Counted from the first letter of the stretch, positions 1 through 13,500 are shown. The stretch is DNA of 64,000 bases from Meandrina meandrites (GCA_963693305.1 OY855905.1:38040137-38104136); one strand, 5' to 3'. Numbers and translations: made by a program. Notes: a model not told the origin generated them from the sequence alone.

Positions 1-1766
1 AAATTTGTAAAGTAGATAGATAGGTAAGCTGGCTTTACAAAGAAATTTTATGCTGTGCAAAGAGAAATATCAGCCGAGATAGCAAAGTGTGTTGATTTTG
101 CTGGTGGCTAGCTACTTTTGGCAACCCTGTAGTTTTGTAGTATCATTTTCATACCTTTGCTGTGAAGCCATAATCCTGTGGTTTCTTCCTGACTGTCTTG
201 GCAATTTAATTCCTCATCAGCGATAAACATGCTTAGAGTTTAAATTCCTTGAAGCATGTTTAGTGAAACCTTAGTATGATGGCACAAATTTCTTGGGAAA
301 AGCTTTCCAAGGATCAAGAAAATGTGTTCATGCATTACAGTATAATGGGGTTTTAATTTCTCACGGTTCTGTTAACATATATTTTACTGTTAGTATCTTT
401 GGCCGGATTGAAGAATGTTGTTAGTTTTACATAGGACTTCCCTATAAAGTGCTTCCACTGTATATGGTTTTAACAGTAGCAATTTTCACCCAATTTCTAT
501 GACCTCTGCTTTCATCTTTAAGGTATACAATATGTGTTTCTGTTAGCATTTGTCAGGTTAAGGCAAATTATTTTCTTGTAGAAGTTGATGGTATTTATAA
601 GCGATTTGAAGCTTCCATGGGTCTGAGATTGTAGCGACTGCTAAGTTTAATTGAGTGTATCCAAGAAAGGACAGTGTTTACTGCTTAATAGACACTTGAG
701 AGATCAGGGGTCCCTGATTAATTAAAGGAAATAGTGTCTGTCATTTCTATTTTGCATGTTGTGTATGGACTCTTGAGTTACACAGGGTTGGAAACTAAAA
801 TTTCGGTGCGCTCACCATTTGGGCGAGTGACCTTCAAGCTGCACTCACCCAGATAATATTTCACTCGCCCAGTCTCCTAGCTCCACACAAACACAGAAAA
901 CATTAAGTACCCCCCTCCTAGAAGCTCCTCCTCCTTTGTTACCAGTTTACTAAACCAGGATGACATTCACCCTCCTGTCTAGTCTAGCATTGCTACTTAT
1001 TTTCAAAGATTTGAGTTTTCATAACAATGTCTTTCACATCTTTCCTGTTGTCCAGCTTTCCTGCTGATCCATATCCTGTTAGCATATCTTTTTATAAAAA
1101 TATCTTATTGGCAGAAATTCTCTTACATCTCTTCCTTAATAATGATTGCAGGCATGTGGCTGAAGTTTTTTTATGGGTAAAACGATATTATGATATCATG
1201 TATTACTGTATTCCAGAGTAAAGGGAAATACCAAATTGTACCGAGGGAAAAGTTGAACCGCAGCATTGTATAATTTTATATAAGTGTTTCAAGTTGAAAA
1301 ATAGTTTCCTTCTAGACTTTTGTAAGTGAAAAAAGCAATCTTTTGCATAAAAAAAATAACTCATACTGTAAAACTATCTTGAAAGAAATATGAAACCAAG
1401 GAATATAATCTAAACATATATTATGAAAATACCATGTTAAAAAACAACTGTTAACCATGTTAGCTACATTCAACCAAAATTCAACAACCTCCCTTCACAT
1501 TATTTTTTTTTAGTTTAGAGGCTGTTACTACCTTGCCGTGTGTGTAGTGTGGCCACCCTTATATTTCTTGGTTCTTTGTGGAAGGAACAGCGATCAACAG
1601 TTTGTGCCGACAAATTTAAGTTCAAAAGAAAATAAATTTGGACTTTTTTCTTATTTTCGGAAAAATTGGCCTTAGAAATTGTCTTGGCTTATGTTTGATT
1701 TTAAATGTGTATGTTACACATGCAGTGACAGGGATTGTTAAAAGGGATAGCTAGTACTTTCTCTGG

Positions 1767-1906
1767 GCCCAGTTGTTCAAAGGATGGATAGCGCTATCCA
1801 CTGGATAAATCACTATCCAGTGGATATTGTAGTTTGTTTTCTTGACACTTATCCACTTGAAAGCGATTTTTCTGGTGAATAGTGTTGTCCACCCTCTGAA
1901 CAGCTA
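1767..1906. mobile_element. MITE, 'GTTGTTCAAAG' family, copy 1
   Basis: Short element with inverted ends (CCAGTTGTTCAAAGGATGG against a diverged reverse complement near 1885-1905) and internal GGATA/TATCC palindromes. Diverged copies lie at about 27988-28113 and 35120-35244. The family is non-coding and non-autonomous; the superfamily cannot be told from this window. Confidence 0.7.
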
Positions 1907-3556
1907 GATCCTGCCTTTTTAATTCTATTTTCACTGAATAAAAACATTGAGGCAAAATGCTGTTATCTCTAATTCCTACATTATTACTTTGTCTCTCCAA
2001 GCATTTAATATTTACATCAGGGACATAGTTTTTCTTTAACTGAGATAAAAAGGCAAACACATGTTTTTATTTCATCCATGGCCTTAGTGAATGTGATTTT
2101 CTTCTGTTGAGGTTTTGTTCAAAAGGAACTCTTATCCTTTAGAGTTTTAAGCATTCCAGTGTCATTGTGGACTAAACAATGTGGAAACATGCTCTTCAAC
2201 CTGCAGGACGTTTGCCAGGTTGTTTATTATATGACCAACTTCTTTGTTATAAGTAATATCCTGTTATGGTCATTTGAGAAAGGGATTGAATTATTTAGCA
2301 TGTCTGGCTTTTTTGTCTGGTTCTTAATGAAAGAAAAACATAGCTCTGATCTAGAAGCACTTATTTTAAAATACTTTATTTTTTTTCCAAGTGTAGAATA
2401 AAGTTGGTCCTTTCTGCTCACGAGACCTTCATTCATTTGTTGCATCATGGGTTGTCTTGCAGACTTGTCTTGTTTACTAGATAGATTTCATGGTCGGTCA
2501 AAAATTATATGTGGTCTAATATTTTTAATACTGTCTGGTAATGCTATTCTTACTATCATGTTCCTGTCAGTGTGCTATTGTTCATCCTTCTGACAAATAA
2601 TTATCTTTCAAGATATTACCTTCTCAGTTCAGTCATTTACCTGCTGGCCAAAAATAGTACTAAAAGTCCTTTATGCTGTAAATTGCCAGATGCTTTTGCA
2701 GCAGCTTACAATTCTACAATGTACCTCATAAAAGAGACCTTATTTACTGAGAAAATTTGTGAAAGTACATGTATTCAATCCCTGTAGTCAGTGTTCTTGA
2801 TTTCACAAAATTGTCTTAAAATCTGTTTTCCAGTTCTAACTCGACAAACCTGTTTTCTCTTCTGTTTGTACCAATAAATTGGGAAACAATCTAACTGACA
2901 TAGAGTGGAATCCCAATTTGATGACAGTGAAGGAAATTGAAAGGAAATAACATTTGGTTCAAGTTGCAGGAGGTTCAGGAAATTGAGAGTTTTGAGAAAT
3001 CAGGATTCCACTATGCTGGGAAACACTATAATACAAGTTAATATTATTCTGGCAGCAGAATTTGTTCATGACTTCCAAATGTTATTATGATATAATATAA
3101 CAGTGTGTGATGGTGGACCCTAGGTAATCCTGTACACTTGTAATCCAACAAAACTCTTGAGAGAAGCACTGGTCTGACAAGTTTAACAGCTTGGCTTATT
3201 TAATTACATATAGTTTGCACTTATAAGTCAGTCATGGGTCGAGAGATTGTCTTAAAAATGGAAATTCAAATTTTTGGATTTTAGAGGACAGTGACAGTTT
3301 GACTGATTGATCAGTGTTGTAAATTTTGTTGGTTTGGCAATTGGGGGAAAGTGGGTTGTTTTGTATCATATAGTTGTGACAAGGATAACAATTTTAACAT
3401 TAAAAAAAGAAAACAAATTTTGCATGTTTTTGTGTGAAGGAAGTGAAAAAACTGTTAAGTGGGGAAAGCTTGTGTTTTGGGTCTTGATGTTGGAGGGAGG
3501 TCAAAGCTAAACTCTCCAGTGTGGTTTTCTTTACAAATTAAAACTGTACACACATA

Positions 3557-3989
3557 CCGTAATGATTCGATTTAGCGCCCGGGGCGCTTATTTACTTTTG
3601 GCACCTCAAGAGAGGGCGCTTATTCGAGACAGGGCGCTAATTCGGAACAGGGCGCTTATTTAATTTTGTGAGAAGCAACCAAATGTTCAAAATAAAACTT
3701 AAATAAATATTAAAATAACTAACATTAACAGAAATTGTAACAGTAACAAATTGTTTAAAGTTCAGTTACTTTTGTACAGTATGGTGAATGTTTATGAGTT
3801 TATCCACTGTAACTAACAATAATAAAAACTGTTATTAGAATAGGAGCCCTTATAAGAATGGGGGCGCTTATTGGAATGGGGGCGCTTATTGGAATAGGGG
3901 CGCTTATTGACAAAAACACATTCGAAGGGGGGCGCTTATTCAGAAGGGGGCGCTTATTGGAAGGAGGGCGCTAAATCGAATCATTACGG
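3557..3989. mobile_element. 433-bp MITE with TA target duplication, GGGGCGCTTATT repeats (copy A)
   Basis: Ends are CCGTAATGATTCGATTTAG and its exact reverse complement, flanked by TA on both sides. Internally the motif GGGGCGCTTATT recurs near both ends, in degenerate tandem form on the right. A longer copy sits at 41394-41936, where the empty site can be seen. TA duplication suggests a Tc1/mariner-type transposase in trans. No coding capacity. Confidence 0.88.
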
Positions 3990-4315
3990 TAGCTCTAAAT
4001 TTTTAAACATCAAACCAACATAATTCTCATCTTTTAGGATACTGGCCTAAAATTTCACTTTGTAAGCGTATTGTAATAATCCTTTTTCCATAATTTGCTG
4101 GAATTATTACATGGTTCCAGCCTAACGTTGTTCTAAATATAATTGCTCTAACAAAACTTGTCCTTGAAGATAGTTAGTCTGGCTTGTGCTGACATTTTAA
4201 ATGTATCACATAACTTGTTTTTTTTTTCCTTGAGGTTCAATTTTTCTTTAGTTGGTGAACAGCTGATTTACGTTTGCAATGGTTAGTGATTCTGAAAATT
4301 TTTCTTTCATTTCAG

Positions 4316-7300
4316 GCTCTTGATGGATTCATTGCAGTCATAACACAAGATGGCCAACTGTTTTATGTTTCTGAGAATGTTCGTGACTTTCTGGGTTATT
4401 CTCAGGTGAGTGACATTTTTCAATACCCTATTTTTTTCCCAGTTCCTGCCCAAGTTGTCATTTTTTTGCTTGTTTTTTCTCTTCATAATAGGGGTATTCA
4501 GAAAAAAGGATTTTTTCTTTTACTGTATGGCTATGGAACCTTCTCTGTAGTTAATTCCTTTTTTAAACGTTAACAAGATTTGTAGTTAAGAGTTACTCCC
4601 CTTAAATGTGCAAAGTTAACAAGATGGGCTGGTTATTGCTTTCTGTAATGTGTGATGAGTTGTACTTATGAACTATTTTCTAGTCAAATTTTTGTGTATT
4701 TCATTTTACTGAGTAAGCATCTTTATTTTGTTATAGGCTGCGGTTATTCACCAGAGCATGTTCAAGTTTTTACACATTGATGACCAGGATATGGTAAAAT
4801 CCAATCTGGCATGGCCAAAGCTCAATGGAAAAAAGATTAAAGCAGTAAGTGCGCAGTGTACAACATGAAGTACTGCTAAAATGTGCCGAATACATGTAGA
4901 GTTAGCTGTAAAACTTAAATTTCACTGTTATTGTCATCATCATTATCATATCATTGTCGTCAATACTTTGTAATCACTATCACAATCATTACTGTTGATC
5001 ATTGATCAGATCAATTTTTGTTAGCTGTGGTTGTGAATTTTTTTTTTTGTTTGTGACTTAATAATTTTTTCGTTTTGTTGTTATTGTGGTAAAACTTAAT
5101 ATTTTTCATCTGGTCATGTAATTCCTGCCTGTTAGTTTTGATGAAAATGTTTTCTACTTTCAGAGATGTGAAGAAAAAGGTGGTGAAATACCAAATCCAG
5201 ATGACAGCAAAACAGGTGACTTTCTTTAAGTATAATAAACATCGGACAATTGTTTTATTAAACATATTTTATTGTACCTTCAAGTCTTCTAGTTTCCCCT
5301 ATCTATTTCTTAAAGTGCCTATAACCCCAAAACATTTTTTTCAAGGAAAAGAATATTTACATTTCTCCGAGCAGAATGCCGAAAAAATTTTTGATTTTGG
5401 TTGAAACCTCGATTTTCTGTGAATGTTCAAAGTCGAAAAAAATCGCAATAATCAGAAACATGACCGAGCCAAAGATCCGGTCAAAAGGGTCTGGGTCCAA
5501 TAAAATTCGTGACGTCAACCCAGTACATCAGTCGAACGTGATATCGCTTGCGATATGATCTGCGTTGTATGTAGGTTGTGACTCGGGTCGGAGCTCCAAA
5601 ATGCGAAAAAACCGGGAGACCATCAAGTTCTCGGCAATGTAATCGAAGCACATCAGAGTTTAAGATTTCTTGGTCACCTATCTTGGTTTGATTGGTGAGT
5701 GCTAGCAGCGAAAATGAAAATCAGACTTTCGATCTTCGCACACAAACTTCAATTTTCTGTGTATGGACTCCACAGTTTTCGTAGAATTCAAGGTACATGT
5801 AATTATCTTCTATTCCCGATCCAAAATATTACCACTATTTATTTGAAGCATTAAGCGATTCTAGTGAGCGCTGCTGATTTTATTCAGACTTATTCGCTCC
5901 CCTGCATGTACACACGATGCAAATTAACAATTGACTCATTCCGCGACACTTTGTTTACATTACAAGCAGCAAAGGAAAACAAGTTCTTCACTGATTCTTA
6001 CCGCAAAGATGCGGCGTCTTCGGGCTTTACGTTAGTTAGCACAAGTGTTAAGCTTAAGGGTTTAAAAGCAGGACAAGATATTTTCAGTTGAATCCTAACC
6101 TCGAGCAGAAAATTTAAGAAGATTATCGATCGTATGAATGTGATGAATAGCGAATAAAGTCGGCGTACCGGCCGCTCCCGCAAACGAATAGTTGACTGCA
6201 AATTATTCATACGCAAGTACAGACTTTCGTTGTAGAATTTACAGTAAATACTGATAAGTCAATAAATCTTATACCTTTTTAAAACTCTGAGGCAATTCAA
6301 TTTATTTAACTAAACTGTGCATGCTGCGCACTAAGGTCAAGAATTCATGTTGTGTTGTTTGATGAACCCTCGACTTCTAAGTCGTACTCTGCGGCCTCAG
6401 AGTCCGAGCTAGAGTCATAGCTAGAATCGCTGGACGACATTATAAGTGTGTTTGAATATTCAAACTTTTGTTGAGTCAAATAAAAGTTCTTTTGATGAAA
6501 AACTAACCCTCAGTACTCTATCCCACACACAAAACAACGTGAGAGTTACTGGAGCGACGCTGGCAATGGCCTGGAATGACGTCACTAGTCCCATTCTCCC
6601 GAATGCTCGGTCGTGCTGTTAACAGCGCCAACTTTAAAAATTCGTAAAAAATTCGGGTTTTAACCGAATTCAAAAATTTTTGCGACATTTTTCCCAATTC
6701 CATACAGAGATTTGATTAGGCGAAAAAATTTGTTTGGGGTTATAGGCACTTTAAAGTTTTTGAAACTTTTTGATACATCATGGATTTTATGCCAAACATC
6801 TCAAATATTCTTGTTTTATTTTGTTTTTCCTTCTCCATTCTTGCGAATGTTCAGATGACAATGACAGTCTAAACCGTTCATTTACCTGTCGCATGAAGTG
6901 CACTCTGAATCACGGTGGTGGATTTTACAAGGTAATTGTTCTGATAGTTGTGAGTTGTCTTTTAGTTGATGAATGCATAATTTGAGACACCTTTCCACTC
7001 CAAAAAGAACAGAGAAACGTATCGTTCTTGTTGCAATTTGTAAAGCAGTTCTACAAAGAATTCTCGAAAATTTATTTCAAGGAGAAATCCATTTCTGAAG
7101 TTGTATTAAAATATTCTGGTGATGACATTAATTTCTACTGGAATATTCAAGGGATCATTCATTGCTTTCTTCCTACCTTTGCAGCTTTTCAGATTATCTG
7201 GCCGACTGAGAGAAATCCACACTCGCAAGCGAGACAGCCAAGTTGTTGAGTATGGAATTTTTGCTATCTGCTCTCCTGCAAACAGTTCACATTCACACCA

Positions 7301-9792
7301 CACAGGCTCAAGCATTAAAAAGGAGGTTGCCTTGACTGCGCAAAAGAGACTGGAGAGGTCCAATAGTGATCCAGTTTGTGTCAGGTATAAAGCATGACTG
7401 TGTTGTTTATATGATTGTGTGAATAAATAGGTGTTATCGCAGTTCTCAGTGGTTTGACATACAAACAAGGCGAAAGGGTCATTCTGCATTGTTTTAACCA
7501 ATTTGTTGGCTCTAGTGTCTTGTTTACATACCTTCTTAAGAGGATGGCAAAAGGGGGGGGGGGGGGGGGGGGGTGGTGATCCTATTTCACACACAACTTT
7601 TAACCAAATTCATGTGCCATATATACTTCAAGCACAAAAATTCATAAATCCTGCTTCTTTTCTCACTATTTTCATGCACCACGGTCTTCTTTTCTTGCTA
7701 TTTTCATGCTTCACTGTCTGTTTGTTGCCCTTATCACATGTCAAGCATAAACCCTTTGTATATTATTACAGGCTCAACTGCAATAACAGCTATTGTCCCA
7801 GTGTATTTTACTAGTTGCAACATATTTCACAAAACCTGATGTCAGCTTCCAGTTGCTGATATCCATACATTTAATACATACATTATTGTACACAGAGAGC
7901 AAATTATATTATAAAATTGGGTATATAGAGCAATTTTCAGTCGAGTGTTGAAAAACCAAAACCAAAGTAATCACTCTGCCAATCACAAAACACACAGAGA
8001 AACCAGGGAACCAATCAAAACCTGAAGCAAATACTAGATGTAGGCTGTTTTTGGCAAGACACTTCTCTTCCCTAGTAGTTTCAAGGGGGCACTTGTGAGT
8101 TGTCATGGCAACTTGATAAAACTGCTAAGAGTGACCTGCGAATCCAGGGGGGAGTAGCAGAACTCCTAGTCACCTCATGCTATGAAAACCGGCATGGGCC
8201 TGATAAGCCACTAGGATTGTAAAAAGACTTTAAGTTTCATCATAACAAATTTTTTTATCAAGACAAGTTTGTGTTTGTGATTACTTCTTTTATTCTAAAA
8301 TATCAGTATTATGACAGCAACCTATTAGACAGTTGTGTATTCATTTCTTGTTCTTGTGTGTGTTTTTTTTAGGAGAACTGGCCTACCTTTGACAGGCATG
8401 TTGCACTCCATGCCCATGAGCCGTCATTTTTCAGTGTCGGAAACTCGCTCTGCTGCAGTCAGTCCACTAGCATCTCCTACAACATCCACTGACTCGGGTC
8501 ACCCATCCCCTGATTCCAGCCAAGGGGGAAAGATGTTACTGACAGACTCAGATATACGAAGTGACAGCAGTGAGGTATCGCCGCCATCAAGCAGCAAATC
8601 CCAAGATGTTGATGGGAGGCTGTTAGCTTCTGATCGCCTGATGGCTGGCATCAACAACCCATTCATGAATGTCCATGGAATTGATCGCAAAAGAGCTGCC
8701 CATTTCATGGATTCCATGAGAGCCGATGATAAAGATCCAACAAGGAAACGCTCTCGCAGCCTAGCAGATGCCAGTGAGCTGTTCTTAAGAGATGGCACAG
8801 ATCCTAGATCGTTGTTCTTCCGAAACAACTTGCCATCTATTCCGGAAGTTAAAGTTGAAAATGGTAAGAAGAAAGAGGAATGTTCACAGTCCTCTGACAT
8901 GCCCAACAGAAGGCTACTCAACAACCATGACAATAGGCTTGATGCTGCTCAGGGCCTTGTGAACCTTGGCAACATGGCTTCGCAGTTTCCTGGGCTTTGT
9001 GTATTCCCTCCTGAGTTCATGTATCCTGATATGATGTTTCCACGGGCTGATATGCTTCACGACCTGCAGCACCTCAGAAATCCTTTTGACATCCACAATC
9101 CATGTTGCCTAGGAACTGATCCCTACACAGCTGCCTTGACTATGAGACGATGGCTAAGTAATCCAGACATGTTCCGTTCTCCATTAAATCCACTCTTGGC
9201 TGGTCAATCAGGCCTGCTGACCCCAGCTGAGAGGCTGCGCTTCTTAAAGTTTCCATTTGGGTACCCTTCACCATTTCCCAGTCCGTCTCCATTTGACCTT
9301 GGAGCTGCTGCTGCTGCTGCTGCTGCTGGGCTCACAGAAAGGAACCTTCCCGAGTACTCCTTAAGGGGCCTCTACCAGAATGGTCTGGGTCCTGATGTGG
9401 CCAGGAGTAATGCTTCAAAAGAAACAGAACAGAGGCATTCTCCATCCACAGAAAAACAGGTCAAAGACAGCAGCTCCTCCCCAACAAGCAGGAAAGCAAG
9501 CCCTGAGGGCAGTCTCTCTGACAAGAAGGATTTTGTTGCCAATGGTAAAGAGCAAGAAACAAGCATTGCAAAGGAGGAGTTTCTTGAAGAAAAGAAAAGG
9601 CTGGTAAAGGCTAGTAGCACTTCAGAGGATGAAGACGAGGAAGAAGAAAAGGTGGACGTGGTGGGTGGTGTCAAGCCATCATCTGGGCTGCGGCAGACGT
9701 TTGCTGGAATTCAAGAAGAGTTCAACAGCCGACTGGAGAACTTGAACAAGTCATTTGCTCGATCCTTGGATAAAAACATGACTTGCCCTTGA
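4316..9792 (+). CDS. AHR: Aryl hydrocarbon receptor-like bHLH-PAS protein (3' part, six exons)
   Basis: Ligand- or partner-regulated transcription factor family acting in cytosol and nucleus with ARNT. Exons by GT-AG boundaries and matching phase: 4316-4405, 4737-4844, 5164-5215, 6855-6931, 7185-7384, 8373-9792 (648 residues plus TGA). The first five encode PAS-A: DGFIAVITQDG, FYVSENVRDFLGYSQ, VIHQSMFKFLHIDD, then a conserved FTCRMKC strand and GRLREIH, which fit AHR/spineless better than other PAS families (known family pattern). The last exon is one long disordered C-terminus rich in Ser/Pro, with an eight-Ala run (9304-9327), a hydrophobic FPPEFMYPDMMFP patch, an acidic DEDEEEE run and a final coiled-looking segment. 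The bHLH exons and start codon lie off the left edge. No PAS-B is seen between exon five and the last exon, as in AHR repressors. An NCOA-type PAS protein is the main alternative. Confidence 0.72.
5310..6754. mobile_element. 1.45-kb non-autonomous DNA transposon, TTAA target site, in AHR-like intron
   Basis: Ends AGTGCCTATAACCCCAAA and TTTGGGGTTATAGGCACT are exact inverted repeats flanked by TTAA at 5310-5313 and 6751-6754, the mark of piggyBac or Kolobok-type elements. It lies in the intron between 5215 and 6855. A short minus-strand ORF at 6345-6440 (31 residues, Ser/Asp-rich: MSSSDSSYDSSSDSE) may be what remains of a transposase N-terminus. No catalytic domain is visible. Confidence 0.82.
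7553..7573. repeat. Poly-G run (21 G)
   Basis: Uninterrupted G tract on the plus strand inside the AHR-like intron. Similar runs occur at 18265-18283, 38422-38437 and about 54875-54893. A candidate G-quadruplex or assembly-sensitive site. Confidence 0.95.
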
Positions 9793-12700
9793 ACAGAGTA
9801 AGTCTATTAAGAGCTGATTTAGATGGTAAAATTTTGCTTGCAATTGCAGCATTGGTCCCTTTTACACATGCACAACTTTTTGCATTAGCCGTAAGTCCAC
9901 TGTGGGTTTGATTTAGACAAAACGATTCATGTCATAGGCATGTCATCAACATATACAGGTATCACATGCAAGAGTTGTAAACAAAACAGATACCATCTAA
10001 ATCAGCCCTAAGTGTTTGATATAATATTATAATGCTGCTAGTTTCAAGAGAGATCTTTGGGTTGTATTCTAGATTTTATGTGATGTGCGTGGTTCATTAG
10101 CAACTTTGGGTTGGTAAAGTAAAATAACTGTTACAGCAAGGAGCCCAAAAATGTAATCACTTTTAATTTACTCACATAATTTAACATTCTTTCATGCAGA
10201 TTTAATCCTATCAGAAGTCAACTGGAAGCTGTCCTCGACTTCTGGTTAGATAATGATTGCACAAAATGAATTCAAAGTGGTCTCACTTTGGGGTTCATTG
10301 CCATAATGGCTTTAACTTTTTCCTTTTTAACTTCAAGGTGATAGTGAACTACTTATTTTCACGCAATCTTCTGTGCAAGACAACAGTTTCTTTAGAGACG
10401 AATCCTCATTTGATTTACATAACAATAACAGTTCATAGGGTGTCTCTTTGTTTGTCTGTCATCTCTGTTGTCTTGTTTCTCATATGTGCTCAATTACTCA
10501 ACAAAAGTAGTCAATGCCACTTTGTGATTTAGAACCCAAAGATCCTTCTTTAATGTTGAGCAGACATTGCTTTCTTGAGATTGTCTCATGGCCATGTGTT
10601 TGTGATTTTTGTTAGTGATTATATGGAAGTAGTTTTATTTTGTACAAGTAGAGAAATGAAAGCAATGGGTGTTTACAAGCAGTATACATAAGATTTTCTA
10701 TTCAAGAAAATGTGGCAATGTTAGTTCTGTAGGGTTAACAATTACATGTTTGAAATCAAGGCTCGCTGAGATAAGCCTTGTGTATTGCAGGAATATGTAT
10801 TATGAGCGGTTCAGCGATGGGAATGTCACCATCACTGTGTTAAGTTGCATGAATGTATTTTGGATACATATTTCCACTTGATCCAGTGTATACTTTAAAT
10901 TATGTGATTAGTAGATATTAGGATAGTAGTCTAGGGAATTAATAAATACCCCATTCGTTAGGTCTGGGGTGGCCATGCTTTCCTGATTAGGGCGTGGCAA
11001 ATGTACCACATGTACTTCTTAGCTTAGGTCCCAGGTCATCTTTGGATGTTTTGTCTACAAAGTACTGGGCACCAAGGCACATGTTTTGCATTGCTTCGGC
11101 AAGGCATTGAGATCAAAGGACAAAAAGATGCAGAAAAAACTTTCCCTGATAAGGTGAATGGGACATTGGATGCAAGGTGCTTCCAATTTTTGCAGGGTAA
11201 AAGATTTATGATGGGGATTGTTGGGAATAATTGTTGGATTTATGAATAAGCAGGCTGCAGTCTGCCTGGGGGAAAATGATTTAAATTCCCATTAAACCAC
11301 TTGTACTTCTTAATATGCGAGCAATGATTTTGCTGGCTACCAATCAAAGTGACTGATGATTAATTCACTGATGATTGCAGTACTGAAATGAGCAATTCAT
11401 ATAATTGTTCAATTTATCAATATTTCATGCTTTCAGTAGTTGTTTACCGCCAACTTATATTGTTAAAAAATACTGGCAACATAGTGGGTTTGCTTTCTAA
11501 GAAAACACAACCATTCAAACTTTCTTTGTTTTGTTATTAATTTTTGTTACTACTCAAAATCAATTTGGGCCATTGTTATATACATGATCATTTGGCCAAA
11601 TAATTCAATGATTTTTTTTTAAGAAAAGCATGAAGCATTGGGTGATCTTTTGTAACAAGTTAGTTTTGTTGAATGCGTTTTTTCATTACCGCTGAGAGAT
11701 GCAGAGTAGAGCCCTGTGTTTATCCAAAGTAGCTTTCATACTGACTAAAATATAGCTAGTGTTAACAAATAGTCTGACATTCGGTCATTTTGTTTGTGTG
11801 ATCATGTAGCACCAGAAACCCATAAGGGTTGAAACGTGTAACTCCCTATGATTCGCATTGTACAAAGCGTCTGAACATTCGTTTTCATTAGTACCATATT
11901 TCGAAAATCACGAGAAACAAATCAACCAATCAAAATTGTTAAATTCACAGCGCGCGCAAGCTCGCGCTAAATGGCGTAATCTTGTTTTTGAACAACTTTG
12001 GTCGAATAAAGTTAAATTTGGTTAAATTCTTGTGTTTCATCGTCATTTAGTAGTCTGGAAAACTTCACTTGGATACTCTTAATGAATTTCTTTAGTTTCT
12101 GTGAGTAATTTACGGCATTTTGGTCGGAATTCAAGTGACTTACCGCAAAACCGAAAATTTTATTGCGTGTGTCGTTACGTGAGTAAATCATTCGCGTACA
12201 ACCTCTTTGTGTTTCCAAATATGGTACTTGGCAAACTGAATATTCGAACGCTGTGAACGCGCGTTATACGTTTCAACTCCTTATGAGTTTCTGGTAGCAC
12301 CATTAGAACAAATTGTATTTTGCAGTATTCATTTAACAAGTTGTGGAGCACATAGTCAGAGTTTAATGCTCCAATAAATGCCATTTCTGGCATAATAGTT
12401 AACAACAAGGGTAGCAGACTAAGCAAAGTACATTCCAGTGAAAAATTAGAACCATATTTGAAGCCATAAATCAGTGGTAACCTCGAGACCAGCATGAAGC
12501 TACGGGCACAAGTTTTCCTGAACTGTACGATGCAGTCTTAATTATTGCTTATTGTATGACAACTGTAATTTGTATTCATAACACTTTAGAAGGTAAAGGC
12601 TGTTTTGTTGCTGATGTGATTCCAAAAATAGTGATATCCTACATGGAAGTTCACTCCAGTACACTAGACAGCCAATAGCAGCGTGCAAAAACGAGCTCAA

Positions 12701-13500
12701 CACGCGTGTGGAACGCGTTAAAGGTTTGCGCAAAACGTGTTCTTCAATGTAATATTTTGTAAGTTTACGCTTGCCCAAATCATATCTTTACTTAGGCATG
12801 TACACAGCTAGCACAATACAGATATTTTGTTATTGATATAATTACTGTGAGATTGATTTCGGGGACTTATCATATCCTCTTGCTATTTAGGTATGTTCTT
12901 GTGTAACATTTTTTTTCATTACTTCATGTTATCGATATATAGCTTAAGTCCTTCCTTTTGCTCATTGGGAAGCTATTGTTTGACCTCGAGAGTTTGTCAT
13001 TTTCAGAAAGGTTTAGTTAGTTGTTTTTTGAAGTGTTTTTCTTTGGCAACATTTTCCCTATTGAAGGGAAGGGTCGCCTTCTCAATATTACTTTTCACTT
13101 CCGCCTTTGTGTCGTTTGCCTATCCTGTTTGTTTTGTTTGCTTGTTTTGTTTTTCACGACAGTTTTTTTGGCATTAAAAAATGTAGCGCCTTGAGCAATG
13201 GGGAGGAACGTAAATATATTTTTTAGCAGATTTAGGAAGCTGGCTGCTATATTAAGCCAAGCTGTTGTTTTAATGAGATATGTACACCACCTAGTGGTTA
13301 ATCAAGTTTTGAGATAAAAAACATTTATAGTATAGAGTATCAATATTGAATGCAGAATACAGACGACCTTGTAGTGTGTAAGATTCTTCAGTAAAATATA
13401 TATCCATATGTATCTTCATTTGCCTTATGTTTAGAAAGGGTAGAGACTATTGTAATGTGGTGAATAAAGCTTTTGGCGCTTGTAATTCGTGTGGCTTATT
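9793..13500 (+). other. Probable AHR-like 3' UTR and downstream spacer; candidate poly(A) signals
   Basis: T-rich plus-strand sequence with few repeats follows the stop codon. AATAAA hexamers lie at 10941-10946 and 13463-13468, the latter followed by a GT-rich tract. A long 3' UTR is plausible but cannot be proven here. One MITE (11813-12293) interrupts the stretch. No further exon recognised. Confidence 0.4.
11813..12293. mobile_element. 481-bp inverted-repeat element with 7-bp target duplication
   Basis: Imperfect terminal inverted repeats of roughly 80-95 bp (CAGAAACCCATAAGG at the left; CTTATGAGTTTCTG at the right), flanked by the direct repeat GTAGCAC at 11806-11812 and 12294-12300. Interior is GC-rich around 11950-11970 and non-coding. 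The CAG end is hAT-like but hAT elements make 8-bp duplications, so the class is open. Confidence 0.75.

Larger units (their letters stand above)
1..4315. other. Upstream stretch, probably AHR-like intron; no exon recognised
   Basis: AT-rich sequence before the first exon I can recognise. It holds two MITEs (1767-1906 and 3557-3989, listed separately) and a GGGCGAGTGA-like repeat near 800-880. Reading all frames I found no bHLH exon and nothing with a splice-bounded conserved peptide. Because the exon at 4316 starts in the middle of a PAS domain, at least the 3' part of this stretch must be intron. Confidence 0.6.

Noticed and set aside
7385..8372. Search for a PAS-B exon in the last AHR-like intron
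   Set aside because: No splice-bounded peptide with PAS-B character found; the ORF at 7909-8106 and others lack any PAS pattern.
8499..8933. 144-codon ORF antisense to the AHR-like last exon
   Set aside because: Shadow frame of a long coding exon; no independent features.
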